Shown: positions 1-12,719, counted from the stretch's first letter. The stretch is DNA of 64,000 bases from Mikania micrantha (GCA_009363875.1 CM018693.1:75690028-75754027); one strand, 5' to 3'. The notes: generated by a model not told the origin, from the letters alone. Made by a program: numbers and translations.

Positions 1-1098
1 AGGAGACTCTTCACCTTCATCTTCAATCTCTACATCCTCAGCATCAACATTAATAGAAGAAGTGTCTTCTTGTTGTCTTTGTTCACCCTGTTGATCTGGA
101 AAAACAACTTGAAGAGGTACCAGTGTAGTAGGAATTACACTTGGCCCTTGAGATTGAGCTTGACTCTTTTGTTGTGAACGAGAAGACTGAGCTGGTGCTT
201 TCCTACTCTATTGTCTTGGAAGAGGAGGAGGTGGTGGTTGTTGCTGATCATCATCATCACTAAAAGCTTCATTATCAGAACTAGAATATGCATGCCTCCA
301 TGCATCATCCTCAGGAGCTACATAATTAGCCCTGGCACAATGACAAACTAATTCCTTTGTCAATACAGCATCACCACTTTTCTGATGCACCCTAACCTGA
401 CCAAGACTTGAGTCAGTCATATGCTTGAGCTTGAGTAAATCAAAAGCATCTTTTGGTAGCATCTGCTCAGGAAACCTCTCATCAATGAGCATCTGAACAA
501 ATCGGGGATACATATAGAATCGATGCTTAGCTTTGGTGATATTGTCAGACATATATCTGAATATCATAGCAGAGAAATTGAACAGTTTGTTCAAGATCAA
601 AGCCACCATAGCTGATCTCATAAGATCTCTGAGCTCATCAAAGGTACCCTTCTTCATGCTCAGACAATGCATCAAAACATGAGCAAGGAGTTTATACAGT
701 AGAGGAAGCTTTCCTTTCTTGATGGATGTAATATTGTAGACCCCAAAGTATCTAATCCTCATGAAGCAGACTTTAATGCACCTCTCTAGTATAAGTTTCA
801 TACCAGTAGGTTCTCCCCCAAACTGTAACTCCTGTCTGATGTCAGCTTCTGTAATACGAATTGCTTGTCCAAGCACATTCCCCTCTATCACATACTCCTC
901 ATCAACACTGATCAATCTGGCAGATTCCCAAAAACTCTGTATTTGTCATCTGTATATCTGGCCTGAATTAGAGATGGCATGATAAATCCGTGATCGTCTC
1001 AAAAACTCGATCATCGATCTAAAGTCTTTGCCATTCCTGGTAGTAGGATCCAAGTATGCACACAGATTGTGCTTATCTCCGAAGGTGAGATTCGCCAT
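1..1098 (-). pseudogene. Extra ORF downstream of copia pol (env position), partial, two in-frame stops
   Basis: The frame starts at an ATG at 1096-1098 (MANLTFGDKHNL) and stays open to base 1 apart from TGA at 946-948 and TAG at 208-210. The product begins with a compact 200-residue region rich in leucine and isoleucine, with FNFSAMIF and MYPRFVQMLIDERFP. An acidic, glutamine- and proline-rich low-complexity tail follows. From memory this resembles Asteraceae proteins often annotated 'synaptobrevin, longin-like', which are ORFs of copia elements; I see no SNARE motif. Its place after pol is where Sireviruses carry an envelope-like ORF, but I see no signal peptide or membrane segment. Function unknown. 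A CGAACCT array lies just upstream, as it does upstream of gag. Confidence 0.75.
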
Positions 1099-3049
1099 TT
1101 ATACAATCAGATTGAAAACAAAACTAAAACAAAATTTTTTTAAAAAAAATTAAAAAAAAATCAAAAAATTTCTAAGTATTGAACCTAGCGAACCTTCCCC
1201 TGAGACGAACCTAATTTTAGACGAACCTGCTGTTCAGACAAACCTATTCAACTGAACGAACCTACTGATGAACGAACCTTGAATGAACGAACCTTCAATG
1301 AGAAAACCTTCATATCAAACGAACCTGTTGTTCAAACGAACCTTGACCAACAAAGGTTCGGTTCCTAGAAATTCAGAGGTTCGTCACGAACCTATCAAGT
1401 TCAAACGAACCTTCAAGATCCAGCGAACCTTAGTTCATCCAACGAACCTAATTCAATTTTAAAATCAACTTTTCAAATTTTCGAATTAGATGAAAAAATT
1501 TATACCCCAAGATTCGAAACTCAACGATGAACAACTTTAATAAAAAACGTTTGTCCAAAATTTAGATTTTAATAGGTTTAATCTCAACAAACTAGGTTTG
1601 ACTTAAAAATCCTAAAACTGTTCATATCTCCTAATTCAGCCGGTCAAATCCCAAGATTTTTACCTAAAATGATCACAATCTGAATACGAATCTAATGATA
1701 TAAGGAAAAAAGCTTTGGATGTCCTAGATCGAAAATCGAAAAAATGGAATCGTGCAGGTTCGCTTCTAGTGAACGAACCTGTTTGACGAACCTGTCCAAC
1801 GAACCTCTTCACAAACCTTTTCAGGCGAACCTTTTGAAAAATTTAATTTTATTTAAGATTTCAAAACAAACCCATGTTTTAATGTTTCAAAGTCAAACAA
1901 ATAATCAAAAATTATTGATTTAACATCAGATAAAAACAAAAACTCTTTTTGTATTTTTCAAAATTTTATAACAACTAAACTACAAATTTAACAAATCTAA
2001 CTATACTAACAAAACAATCACATCTTTTTGTTTGAGAAAGATCCAGACATGAGATCATATTGTTTTTCAATTTTCAACACATCTGATTGAATTAATGAAT
2101 ATATTTATTAGCAAATTACAATTCAAAGATGATTGTCAGTATATTCAACCTTTTTAAGTTTAATTACTTAGTCAAGATATCAATTTAAACAAAATTATCA
2201 AATACCTTATAATATCCATTTACTTGAACACATCCCCGGTTTGTGAATAACTAATCAAACACAAATATTCTTGAAACTAATTACTTCAATTTTAACTATT
2301 TTGATCATGTAAAAACAAAGCAAAATTTCTTTTTGAAAATAACAAAATAGAAAATAATTTGAATTTGTTCAAAATCTTGGAATCAAGGTTGATACTTACG
2401 TATACTCAGATGATCCAGAAAAGTAACTAAAAAATAATTTAAGATTAAGCTTTTAACAATAAGATCGATATTTTCATATACACAGAGATTGTCCAAATCT
2501 TAATCAGAACCAAGAAAACAAATTTGAATCGTTTAAAGCTATAATAATTAGGTCGATACGTAAGTATACGCAAAAAATGTTTCAGCTTTAAACTAAAATA
2601 AAAGAAAAACAAAATTAGAATTTCTTTTGAAAATTAAACACATGATCAAAACTAGTAATTTGACTTTTTGTTCAATAAACATTTTGTAAGAATAATTACC
2701 ACTCATTCAGGACAAAACTAAGTACTGTATTCTAAGCATATGTTTTTCATAAAACATTATCAAAATTTTGTCAAATGTTATCTTAACAAAGTTATAAACC
2801 TACCAACATATCATACTTAGTAATTGTAATTGCTCTTTATGTTTAAGTTTTATATGATACAAATGTATTTCCAATTGCAAACAATGTGCTATCATTTCTC
2901 ACTTGGTCGAATCAATTTCTCAGAATTTTAAAATTTTTTTAATGTTTTTGTGTTTTTGGTTTTTCAAATGTTTTTGTATTTTTCAAAATTTTCTCCCCCT
3001 AAAAACTAAAATACACAACAATATCTGATGTTAATTCAATAAAACTTGA
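1099..3049. other. Non-coding spacer between copia-A pol and the extra ORF
   Basis: AT-rich, no coding frame. Just after pol in the minus sense there is a purine run (AGGGGGAGAAAA, about 2990-3003) typical of the post-pol region or polypurine tracts of copia elements. Between about 2385 and 2575 a degenerate unit containing GATAC-TACGTATAC-like cores recurs three times at about 80-bp spacing. The part nearest the extra ORF carries the heptamer arrays listed separately. Confidence 0.6.
1180..1830 (-). repeat. AGGTTCG heptamer array upstream of the extra ORF
   Basis: From 1186 to 1446 there are about 14 exact copies of CGAACCT or its complement in 260 bp, mostly spaced 10-20 bp apart. A second group of five lies at 1757-1822. 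In the transcript sense of copia-A (minus strand) the word reads AGGTTCG. The array ends roughly 90 bp before the ATG of the extra ORF, mirroring its position before gag in copia-B and copia-C. Confidence 0.85.
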
Positions 3050-3653
3050 TTATGAAGGAGATTGATTTGGAATTACCTCACCCATAACCTGAATGCCATT
3101 TAATTTGAGTAAATACTCAAAAAGGTTTTTGTCAAAGGCCTTGGTGAGAAGGTCTGCTCTTTGCTCATTGGTATGTATGTTCACCACGTCAATAAGTCTC
3201 TTTTCATAGCAATCGTGTATGAAATAAAACCTAATATCAATGTGTTTGGATCGTGAATGATACAAAGGATTCTTAGTGATAGCAATAGCAGCCTCATTAT
3301 CAACATGAATCGAGGTAGTCAGAAAATTCAAACCGTAGTCTCTCATCTGTTGTTATCCACAAAACTTGTGAACCACAACTGGCAGCCGCTGCATACTCAG
3401 CCTCACATGTAGAAGTAGCAACACATGTCTGCTTTTTGCACTACCAAGAAACTAACCGCTCCCCCAAAAATTGTGCACCTCCAGTTGTGGATTTTGCATC
3501 AGTCTTGCATCCTCCATAGTCAGAATCACTATAGGCATTGAAGGAAAAGTTATCATCCTTAGCATACCAAAGACCAGTGTCTGGTGTACCCTTTAGATAA
3601 CGAAGAATTCTCTAAACTGCTATCAGATGTGACACTTTAGGTTTTGATTAATA
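3050..3653 (-). pseudogene. copia-A pol: RNase H remnant
   Basis: The C-terminal part (3050-3346) is a clean frame with HVDNEAAIAITKNP, RSKHIDIRF and ADLLTKAF, the usual end of copia RNase H. Upstream, 3347-3653 aligns to the copia-B RNase H with the AEY core but is broken: a small deletion spoils the WIQQQ segment, and two stops (TGA, TAA) sit at the boundary with RT near 3645-3656. Not functional. Confidence 0.85.
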
Positions 3654-5150
3654 TCAAGCACAGATACTTATAGCAAATACAATATCTGGCCTTGAGGCAT
3701 TCAAGTACATCAAACTTCCAATAATTCCATGATACAAAGTAGCATCGATTAGCTCCCCCTTAATATCAGACTCAATTCCGTCATTGGGTTGAATGGGTGT
3801 GGAAATGGGTTTATAATCAAGCATACTAAACCGTTTTAGCACATCTTGAATGTATTTTGTCTGATGAATAAAAAATCCATCATCAGTCTGATCAATTTGT
3901 AAACCCAAGAAGAATTTGATGTCTAACATGGCACTCATTTCGATCTTCTCAATCATAACCTCTTTAAACTCCAAACACAGTTGCTCATCGGTAGATCCAA
4001 AGATGATGTCATCTACATAGATCTGAACAAGAATAATATCCTTGCCCTTTTCCCGATAAAAAAGTGTTTTGTCAATCTGACTCCTATTGAACCTGTGATC
4101 AAAAAGGTGAGTCGATAAGGTCTCATACCAGGCACGCGAAGCCTGATGTAGACCATACAGTGCTTTGTCAAGGAGGTAAACCTGATCCCGGTGGATAGGA
4201 TCCTCAAAGCCCTATGGTAGACAAACGTACACTGTTTCCTTCAAAGACCCATAAAGAAATGCAGACTTGACATCCAACAGAAAAACTTTAAATTTCTTGT
4301 GGGCAGCAAAAGCCAGAAAGAGTCGAATTGCTTCTAGCTGCGCCATAGGTGCAAACACTTCGTCGTAATCAATTGCTTCGACTTGTTTGAAACCTTGAAC
4401 CACTAAACGTGCTTTGTTCCTAACAATTACGCCTCGATCATCTCTTTTGCACCTTAACACCCATCTAGTGCCAATTTTCTTCTCTCCCTTCGGCAAATCA
4501 ACTAGATACCAAACTCCCAACTTCTGAAACTTATTCAGCTCTTCTTGCATAGCCTCCACCCAGGCAGGCTTACGCAATGCTTCAGTAACAGATTTTGGCT
4601 CATTCTGAGAAATGAATGCATAATGCCTCCATAGATCTTGAGTTCCATGAGTTCTTTCTAACTCAACATACAAACTCTCTTCATTTGCAACCTGATGTCG
4701 TGTCTGTACCCCAGCAGATGGATTTCCAATGATCTGATAAACAGGATGATTTACAAGAACTCTAGTGACAGGCACTTGCGGTACTTCAACATTATGATCA
4801 AGATTTGTGATATTCTGATCAACATCTTGATCATGAGTAACTGCATCTTCAAAAACATCATGATCATCATCAGATGACCAATCATCATTACTTATTTCTG
4901 CCACGCCTTCCTCAGGTGGATTGATATTTTCAGCTTGATGAGAAACACCTTGATCATCAGAATTCTGCAAATCATATAACATTTGCAAGGTTATTTCATC
5001 ATCGGAAACATTTGGAGACAAATTAAAAGACTCAAACAGTTTATCATAATCAAAAAGCCAATTTGGTCCTTTTCCGTCAGGTATCGGTGTATGTCTTTGA
5101 ACATCCACATTATACCATAATTCCACAATACTCGTACGTTTGTTAAACAC
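3654..5150 (-). pseudogene. copia-A pol: reverse transcriptase with upstream linker
   Basis: From 5150 down: linker (VFNKRT, an acidic stretch, TRHQ), then RT with ALREPxW-like KPAWVEAMQEEL, KGEKKIGTRWVLRCKRD, KARLVVQGF, DVKSAFLYG, and after a TAG at about 4212-4214 the palm with IYVDDIIFGSTDEQLC (catalytic YVDD). The frame then runs to 3654. The palm is intact but separated from the N-terminal fingers by the stop. Substitutions such as FAPMAQ for FAPVAR also mark decay. It would have copied the element RNA to cDNA. Confidence 0.88.
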
Positions 5151-6382
5151 ACGTTTGTTGGGAAGACTGTAGCCAAGAAAGAAACCCTCTTCAACTTTAG
5201 AGTTGAATCATGAATCTTTCTTAAGCATGGTACAAGGAGCCCCAAAAGGTTCCAAGTGTTCCAAATTTGGTTGTCGATTTTGAAGCATTTCATAGCATTT
5301 TTATTGTGTCTTTTAACAATAAAACTCTGTTAAGAGTAAAACAGGCTGGAGCCACAGCTTCACTCCAAATGTAATGGGGATTTAGAATCATCGAGCATAG
5401 TTCTAGCAGACTCAATCGACGTTCTGTTCTTTCTCTCAGCTACATCATTCATCTACGGTTCATATGGTGCACTGAATTGTTGTTGAATGCCCTTTGAATC
5501 ACAAAATTCTTCCATTTGATGATTCTTAAACTCAGTCCCATTATCTGAACGAACACGCCTTACTCTCAACTTATATAGTGTCTCCAACCTGTTAATCAAC
5601 AACACAAAATTTTCATAAGTCTATGATTTATGCTTTAAAAACATGACCCATGAAAATCTTGAAAAATCATCAGTCACCACAAAACAGTATGATTCACCAC
5701 CTACACTTTTCACATTGATTGGACCAAACAAATACATGTGAAGAAGCTCAAGTGGTTTATCAATAGAAAACACTGTTTTTGTTTTATGTGACCTCCTTTT
5801 CTGTTTACCCTTCTTGCATGACATACACACATCAGGAAGTTTAAAGTGTTTAATCGGTACATCCTCAACTAAATGATTGTGTACTAGACGATTCATCTTT
5901 CTGATATGAATATGCCCCATCCGTCTGTGCCAAGAACGCGTATCTTGCTCAGTTGCCTTAGACACCAGACATGTCTCCACCTTATTCACCGTCTTGGCTT
6001 TTGCCATGTCGAGAACATATAAATCCTTGGTCCTGTCAGAAGTCATCAGAATCCACTCTTCAGGAATCTGAATTCCTTGTTGAAGTACATAACATCTTTC
6101 GTTATCAAACATCACTTTATATCCTTTGTCACAAATCTGTGACACACTCAACAAGTTGTTAGTTAACTCTTTCCAGTAATTAACATTGTCAAATGAAACT
6201 TTACCATTCGTTAAACTACCAAACCCGGTAATTTGACCACCTTTGTCACCTGCAAAGTTAACATAACTACCATTCATCGACTTAAAATCCTTTAACAAAC
6301 TCAACTCTCCTGTCATGTGCCGTGAACAACCACTATCAACAATCCAGCGACTATTGATATGGCCCATGAATGCCACTTGCAC
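5151..6382 (-). pseudogene. copia-A pol: protease, GAG-pre-integrase and integrase core
   Basis: The frame opens near 6382 (MQVAFMGHINSRWIVDSG). It carries the copia protease signature WIVDSGCSRHMTG, then the integrase zinc-binding H-H-C-C region (SWHRRMGHIHIRKMN ... CMSCKKGK), then the first part of the DDE core (ELLHMYLFGPI, where family members have MDLFGPI, so the first catalytic Asp is Tyr). A stop follows FLKHKS at 5621. The rest of the core continues to 5151 in pieces, with further stops (for example TGA after KKDS). Integrase would be inactive from both the missing Asp and the stops. Confidence 0.85.
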
Positions 6383-6858
6383 AATAAATTAAAATTCTAT
6401 CAGTATCAAAAGGGATGACTCCCGCCATTTCGGCGTCGAGTCTCCCTGAATGCCCCCTGCCATTCTGTTGTGATGAACTGATTGAAGACCCATCTTCACA
6501 ATTATCTTCATTTTTCCCAGAAATTTGATCTCCTAACTTGCATATAAATTTCCAAAAAAATTTTGACTTATCATTTTGTTTTGAAAATGATTTGGAAGAA
6601 AATTTGGCAAAGAAATCATCATCAGAGGATGTCACCATATTCACAACCGTTTTCACATTCCGTTTGTTATCAAAAACTTTCTTCTTCTGATTCTTTTCTT
6701 CTTTTACCCAAAAACATTCAGGATCAAATTTCCTGAGAACTCTCATTTCCTCTTCACTAGGTTTAACTTTCCTAAGACTCCCACCAGACTTACTCACCCA
6801 ACTATCATCAACTTAACTCATTCTGATTTTATTGTTTGGACAATATGCAGAAATATGT
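6351..6858 (-). pseudogene. copia-A gag C-terminal tail, cut inside a zinc knuckle
   Basis: The homologue in copia-C (about residues 847-999) shows that this is the end of gag: the second half of the third CCHC knuckle (GH-ISAYCPNN), then VKPSEEEMRVLRKFDPECFWV and a serine-rich tail. An in-frame TAA lies just after the knuckle remnant. The last stretch overlaps the pol start. Upstream gag is absent because the J-left LTR begins right after the histidine codon at 6858/6859. Confidence 0.85.
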
Positions 6859-7284
6859 TGTCACACCCCGAGCCAGCGGGGTTGGATCAGATTCCCCGTC
6901 GGGCGGAAGGTTCCCGGGGCGCGATATCGTGAGTGATAATCATGATGATTAGATTGTTTACATTGCACATGATATAAATGAGAAATGCTTAATAGAATAG
7001 AATTACAAAGTTAAATTACATCTGTATCGTTTATAATTTAACAATGTAAATCTACCATCAACGTCATAAATTTACTATCTTGTATGTACACAAGATATAC
7101 AAAATATATTGTATAATGATGTTCCCAAAAGATGCAGGTCCAAAAATTGTAAGTCTTCTATCCGAAATCCTAGTCCAAAAGCAATAACTTCTTAATTGAC
7201 CTGTTCGTCAGTTGAGAAGTCATGCAAAAAGATCAAGTCAACACATGGTTGGTGAGTTCATGTAGTTTTATAAAAATGAGTTTG

Positions 7285-7650
7285 AATAGCCTGAATGACA
7301 ACCTTAACCTCACCATTAACCACCTGTATCATCCAGTTCAGTATGCTTATATATAGGGCATATGTAGGGTCGAACTTACCGCCCGCCCAGCCACCGTCCC
7401 ACCACATACTAAACCACATGATATATTGTTCCTGATGACAATTAAGCATTTCATCCCACAACATTGATTCCATCACTTCTGATTCATAGCATTTGATTAC
7501 CCTGAAAACGTTTACCTTGTTCCCCGGAATGACAACCTTAAACTCACCAACAACCACCTATGCTATCCAGTCAAGTATGCTTATATATAGGGCATATGTA
7601 GGGTCGAACTTACCGCCCGTCCAGCCACCGTCCCACCACATACCGGACTG
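7285..7650 (-). repeat. Two copies of the TATATAGGGC hairpin module in J-left
   Basis: Two units of about 235 bp. Each contains GTATGCTTATATATAGGGCA (at about 7339 and 7575), followed by a GC-rich stretch of the form CCGCCC-CAGCCACCGTCCCACCACATAC. The arms TATGC and GCATA can pair around the TATATA core. Confidence 0.8.
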
Positions 7651-9272
7651 CTTAGCATATTGTTGTTAATGATAATTAAGCGTTTCACTCCATTCACCTT
7701 TAATTTATATTTTGATTTCCACAAATTGAAATATCTTTAATTTCTTGAGTTCACCATGTATTCATGATTACCCCAAAACACTTGTAGAAATATGATATTA
7801 AATGTTTGATTTATTTAATAGTCAATCATTTAAATACAACTAAGACATGTTGATTGGGCCTTTATTTGACTCAATAAATTAGACTTAGTTGTTGGTGGTT
7901 GTCCAAATTTTACCCTCTCACACGTGGGTCATATCAGGTATGACCCACAAGGAGTCTACCTGTATGCGTCGGGACTTTCATGATTTGCCCATATCAGTTT
8001 GACTGACAAGGTCTACTGTATGCATTGGGACTTTAGGATATCCTTTGATTCTGATCTTCTTGATTCTCTTGATTTCATTTGATTGTTAAAGTTATGCCAT
8101 GTAGCTTGACTACAAGTGTCTACTACTGTGACGGGACTTTCCGTGTGTTACACGTGGTCTTGATTTACATACAACTGACATCCACCTTAGCTTAAGCAAT
8201 TAATGATTTCATTAGGTCTTAATGATTTCATTATTTCAATGATTCACACACGGTAATGATTCCCATGATTCTCTTGATTCTGATCTTTAGATTTCCATGA
8301 TTTCACAATGACTGTAGATTATGGAGTATGATCCTTAGTTACTGATCACACACTGGATTAGATTCCATTGCATTTGATCTTTAGCTTTAGTTCTTTTGAT
8401 TTCACTTTGAGTTTAGATTATGGAATTTGAACTCGATGGACTAAGGGTTTGTTTAGAGTTTATAATTAAGTTATTACTCATAAGAGTAATTAATTAACTT
8501 GATAGTTCATTCTGCATAACAATTACCTAGACAAGAGTCTAGGAGTATAACAAGCATATATAAAGCATAAAATAAGTAAAAGCATATACCTAAAACATTT
8601 TTAAAAAAAATTTACGCATGCTTCTCAACCCTGCGTTTGAAAACAAAAATGTTTAGAAAAGGGTCAATGAACTCACTTGTGTTGCTCTGTATTGAATTAC
8701 CCCAAAATGCGCGCTCGTTGTTGTAGTCTATGTATCTTCGGTTCCTGAGTTGTTTTAAGAGAATTCGAATACGATAAGTATTTATAATAGTCGCAACTAG
8801 GGTTTGGTCTCGGTGTGCAACTAAGTGTCCTATGTACTAATATGTTCTAAGATTCCCTCTAACTTATTACCCATTAGTAATCCCTAATCCCATAACTAAT
8901 CATTACAATCCTTGATTAAAACGTTTTTAAATTAATGTACTTTATGTTAAATATTAAGTTAAAACCATTTCTTTTAATTTAACAAAACTTATATATCATT
9001 TTCCTTTAGTAACACATGATGAATTTTAAGAAAAGAAATTTATACATGATGGGCTTAGATTAAGCACATTGGGCCAACTTCGGGCCCATTATTAGCCATT
9101 GATCTTCGAATGATTTCTTGTCAACATTTTGATTAACTAGAGTTAGATAGTTTAATTAGACCATCTAGATTAGTTACATATCTTTACATATTTTCCTAGG
9201 GTTTAAGTGTTAATAATTAAATCAACACTCAACACCCTATGTTATAGTTTTATTCCTCATGATTTCTCGAAG

Positions 9273-9277
9273 GTTTT
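9273..9277. repeat. Target-site duplication GTTTT, left of K
   Basis: GTTTT immediately precedes the TG of K; the same five bases follow its terminal CA. Confidence 0.9.
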
Positions 9278-10494
9278 TGTAACATCACTGTATTTCAGGT
9301 AGTCCGTACATATGTACGATTTTACTGTTACAACCTGACATGATAATTATTAATGAAAATAAATTATTGGATGATATTACTGATGATTGGTATACATATC
9401 GAAATAGCGGCGGGATGGTGGCTAAGGCAGTTGCGACTGACCCCTACATATGCCCTATATATATATATGCATATTTCGGTCTATCATGGATGTGTCAGTG
9501 ATATGGTTTAGTGGGTTTTGGATTGGGATTGATAATATTAAAGTTAATAAAATAATAGAAGTATAATTCGAATTATTTACGCGATGGTGAGGTTACGAAC
9601 ATAACTTAAACTCGAATATTAATTCTGAAATATTAACTTAATAATATATTCACGTGGGTGACGATTCACACGAATATAATTATTAAGAATAATATTCTGA
9701 AACGATATTTCATAAATCGTAATTGAATCGAAATACGATGCAAGCGTTGTATTCGCAAAGATGACGATCTTTACGAATACGTACGTGAGTAACGCGTTTC
9801 GACGAGATAACGAAATAATAAATAACGATATTAAATTTATAAATGGAAATTAATAATGTTTATTAGGAATCATAACCTAAAATAAATCCGAACGAGTTGT
9901 TTTATTTACATAATTAATTTAACATGAATAAAATGGAATCGTTATTACGAAACAATTTAAATAAAACCATTTTATTAAAAGAAACATGAACATTTAAATA
10001 CTTTATGTTTAAACATGTTTTACGAACAAAACTGAACATTAAAAATTTTTATCGCGATATGAACGAGACCGAGCACGCGGGGACTACGTGAGTAATTAAA
10101 GAAGATGAACACATCTTCTTCCTCATAACCCACACCCTCTTTCTCTCTCTAAGCTTCCAAAAACGCACCCCCTCTATCTCTCTCAAACTTCTCTCTACAT
10201 TATCTTCTTCATTTCGCGACGGATTCTAAAAATCTTGGTGTCCAGACGACCGAGTGATCGAGAGGAACAAGAAAGTACAAAGAAATCTCGAGTTTGGCCA
10301 ACATTTTGAGGTAGATCTTAAATTTATTTCGGTTTACCATTTTAAACACTAGCCAATTTATAATCTCAGATTTTAAACAAGTTATACATCTTAAAAACCG
10401 TAAATTTCTCGGGTGTGAATTTGGGAAGGCCCTAGATAAATCTATAGCAACGTAGGGTGAAGGTGATGAGGCTGCATGGATGAACACAGCAGGT

Positions 10495-10905
10495 TCGTGT
10501 GAACCAGTGCTGATCGAACTTGCAGGGTTCGTGAAGGTGGGCAGGGCCGAACCTTAGCTGGAAAAACAAGGGTTGGCCGAACCCTTATGGGAACCAACGA
10601 ACCTTTTGTCCCCTCTTGCCACGAACCCTACCTGGTCGGCTCCCACAAGCTACGAACCTCTCCCATCTAGGCGAACCATGGGACTGTCAAACCTTCATTC
10701 GAAGCTGTCAGGGCCGAACCCATCTCCAGCGAACCTAGGATGAGACCACCGAACCTTTCGGTAATGGCCGAACCTTGCCACTCCACGGAACCCTAGACTA
10801 CTTAGAACCTAGCAAAGGGCCATGAACCTTGTGGCTACATGGATGGCCGAACCTTTAAATGTTTTGACCGAACCTAAAGAAAGATATGAATAGGTTCGCT
10901 GGATC
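10495..10905 (+). repeat. CGAACCT heptamer array in K
   Basis: About 25 copies of CGAACC(T) or its complement in 410 bp, often as GGCCGAACCTT. It begins about 180 bp after the donor-like GAG|GTA. In LTR sense the word reads CGAACCT, the opposite strand from the copia elements. Confidence 0.85.
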
Positions 10906-11689
10906 AAGGGAAACAAACATTAAATTGTTGAGTTAAGGTTAAAGTGAGTTAAAGAATAAGGAGAAATAAGTAAACCCATGCACGCATAATGAATTTAAAG
11001 AATCACCACCTTTTCTCGCTATAAGCTAAAATTCTTTAACATTATAGAAATTTATTGATATTGAAAGTATTGTGTAAATCTTAATTCTACTTGTCGACAA
11101 TTTAACTACAATTCTATATAACACAAAGTGAAGTTTATAAATTAGATAAGAGTGGTGGAATCGATTAATTATGCACATGTGTATGGAGGTGTATGAATGA
11201 AGATGATAATTGGTTGCATACATATTTAGGGTGATACACATACGAAGACACAAATTAGTTATCGCCATTGAATGGTTAAAATTAACAAGTTTAAACTACG
11301 ATGATATGATGAACGTTCATAAAATTTTAGATAATACATTATAACTTAGTTTAAATAAACTAAGTTAGTAAAAATACTAAGGACTTTAAAGTAAACTTAT
11401 ATGGACACTAATTAAGTATGAAACGCCTATGCTTATGAACATGAAAATCACACTACTTACAGATTGATTGAGTTGCTTTGAGTTACTTACGTGAGCGCGC
11501 ATACTACGGGAACACCGAATCTAAGGACTAAGGTGAGTTCTCATAACCTCCTTTTTAAACTGTTTTGTTTTAAACTTGGAGGTGAAACATGTATACAAAC
11601 TTTTAATATTATTTTGATAACACATGGGTGACACCTGTTTATCAATACGATATTAATATTATGGGATTATCACTGTATATGGATTAACA

Positions 11690-11975
11690 TTGATTATTAT
11701 AACTCCGTGTGGCATTACGGATGACCTTGGTTATCCGCAATGATCACATGTATTGTCACGTGGGTTACCACAATTCCGTGTATCGTTGTGTTGACTTCGG
11801 TCTTTCGAGAGGATTACATGTATTGTCACTTGGATTATCACAACTCCATGAGACCTTGTTGTTGACTTCGGTCATCCACAATGGTCACATGTATTGTCAC
11901 GTGGTTGGATACCACTCCATGAATCATGTCTTTAACTTCGGTTAATCACAATGATTTCATGTATAGTCACTTATA
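11690..11975 (+). repeat. Tandem repeat, about 70 bp x 4, in K
   Basis: Units share ATGTATTGTCACGTGG followed by a CACAATTCCGTG-like block and GACTTCGGT. Copies are diverged and the last is partial. Confidence 0.8.
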
Positions 11976-12196
11976 CTATTTGAGAATATTATTGATTGTG
12001 ATTGGTTGAATGTTTATGTGATTGATTATCTACGATTATCTATGATTATTTGAGATATGTGATTATGTGTTTGTGATTGTTTGGGAATTGTGATGAATTA
12101 TCTCGCAGGTACTCATGTGGATTTTCTCAAGAAACTCTAAACTTTTATAATCATTTTATAAAACCGTTTTAAATATAAAAACTTATGATTACTCAC

Positions 12197-12213
12197 CAAC
12201 TACTTCGTAGTTG
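12197..12213 (+). promoter_or_regulatory. Conserved hairpin CAACTAC-TTC-GTAGTTG before an acceptor-like site
   Basis: Perfect 7-bp arms with a 3-nt loop, 23 bases upstream of TTTCAG at 12232-12237. The same hairpin occurs in G (45160-45177) and H (50944-50961) at the same place in the LTR. Confidence 0.7.
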
Positions 12214-12529
12214 ACACTTGATTTTTACATGTTTCAGGAAATGAAGACAAGTAGGTAGGGCAGGATAGCTCTACGTCTTTTGGGGACATCATCACTTAGG
12301 TTCTTCGACTTAGCTAAATAACTAAAATTCTGGCAATTAGAATTTAGTTAGATAGCTAAATCTCTTTTGTATTTGATGTAATTAATTCATGATGAACATG
12401 ATTTTTGATGTAATTAATTTGGTTGATTAATTGTTATGTGATGATTTAATTAGATGCACACGAGCTCATGAACAATCTACACATCCCTCGTGGCATCACG
12501 ACGTTTACGCCATCAGTCGAGGTGTTACA

Positions 12530-12534
12530 GTTTT
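12530..12534. repeat. Target-site duplication GTTTT, right of K
   Basis: Matches 9273-9277 exactly; J-left sequence resumes after it. Confidence 0.9.
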
Positions 12535-12719
12535 AACCTCAATGATATTGATAACCCTCATTATTTGGTTGTATGATTTAAGAAAACCCATTCCTTAGAA
12601 ACCCTATACATTACTTTTCTTGAAGTGAACCCTCGTTCCATATATAACCCCACGCACACACACATTAAGACCCCATGCATGCATACATGATTCCCACGTA
12701 TCCCACCCTTATAGTTCGA

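Larger units (their letters stand above)
1..6858 (-). mobile_element. copia-A: Ty1/copia SIRE-type retrotransposon, 3' part, truncated by an LTR insertion
   Basis: Minus-strand order from high to low coordinate is gag tail, protease, integrase, reverse transcriptase, RNase H, a spacer of about 1.95 kb, then an extra ORF that leaves the window at base 1. This is the copia order (integrase before RT). The long gag, the separate pol frame and the ORF after pol are as in Sireviruses. The 5' half is missing: the element stops inside the third gag zinc knuckle at 6858, where the J-left LTR begins. The 3' LTR would lie left of the window. Many stops and frameshifts show it is dead. It is a separate copy from copia-B and copia-C, which align to it throughout. 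Confidence 0.9.
9278..12529 (+). mobile_element. K: complete solo LTR of a gypsy family, plus orientation
   Basis: 3252 bp, starting TGTAACATCACTG and ending GAGGTGTTACA, flanked by GTTTT on both sides. No PBS, PPT or coding sequence lies between, so this is a solo LTR left by LTR-LTR recombination. Order inside: TATATAGGGC-type module (about 9445-9480), CT-rich leader (10135-10200), conserved segment with GTACAA, donor-like GAG|GTA at 10310/10311, CGAACCT array, 70-bp tandem repeats, hairpin at 12197, acceptor-like TTTCAG ending at 12237. It sits inside J-left, so it is the younger of the two. Confidence 0.93.

Noticed and set aside
1180..1450. CRISPR-like or satellite array
   Set aside because: Only a 7-mer recurs at irregular spacing; there are no constant-length spacers and no longer unit. 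The setting is a plant retrotransposon.
11026..11268. 80-residue hydrophobic open frame within K
   Set aside because: Lies in a non-coding LTR, has no homology to the other LTRs' frames, and its composition follows the local AT richness.
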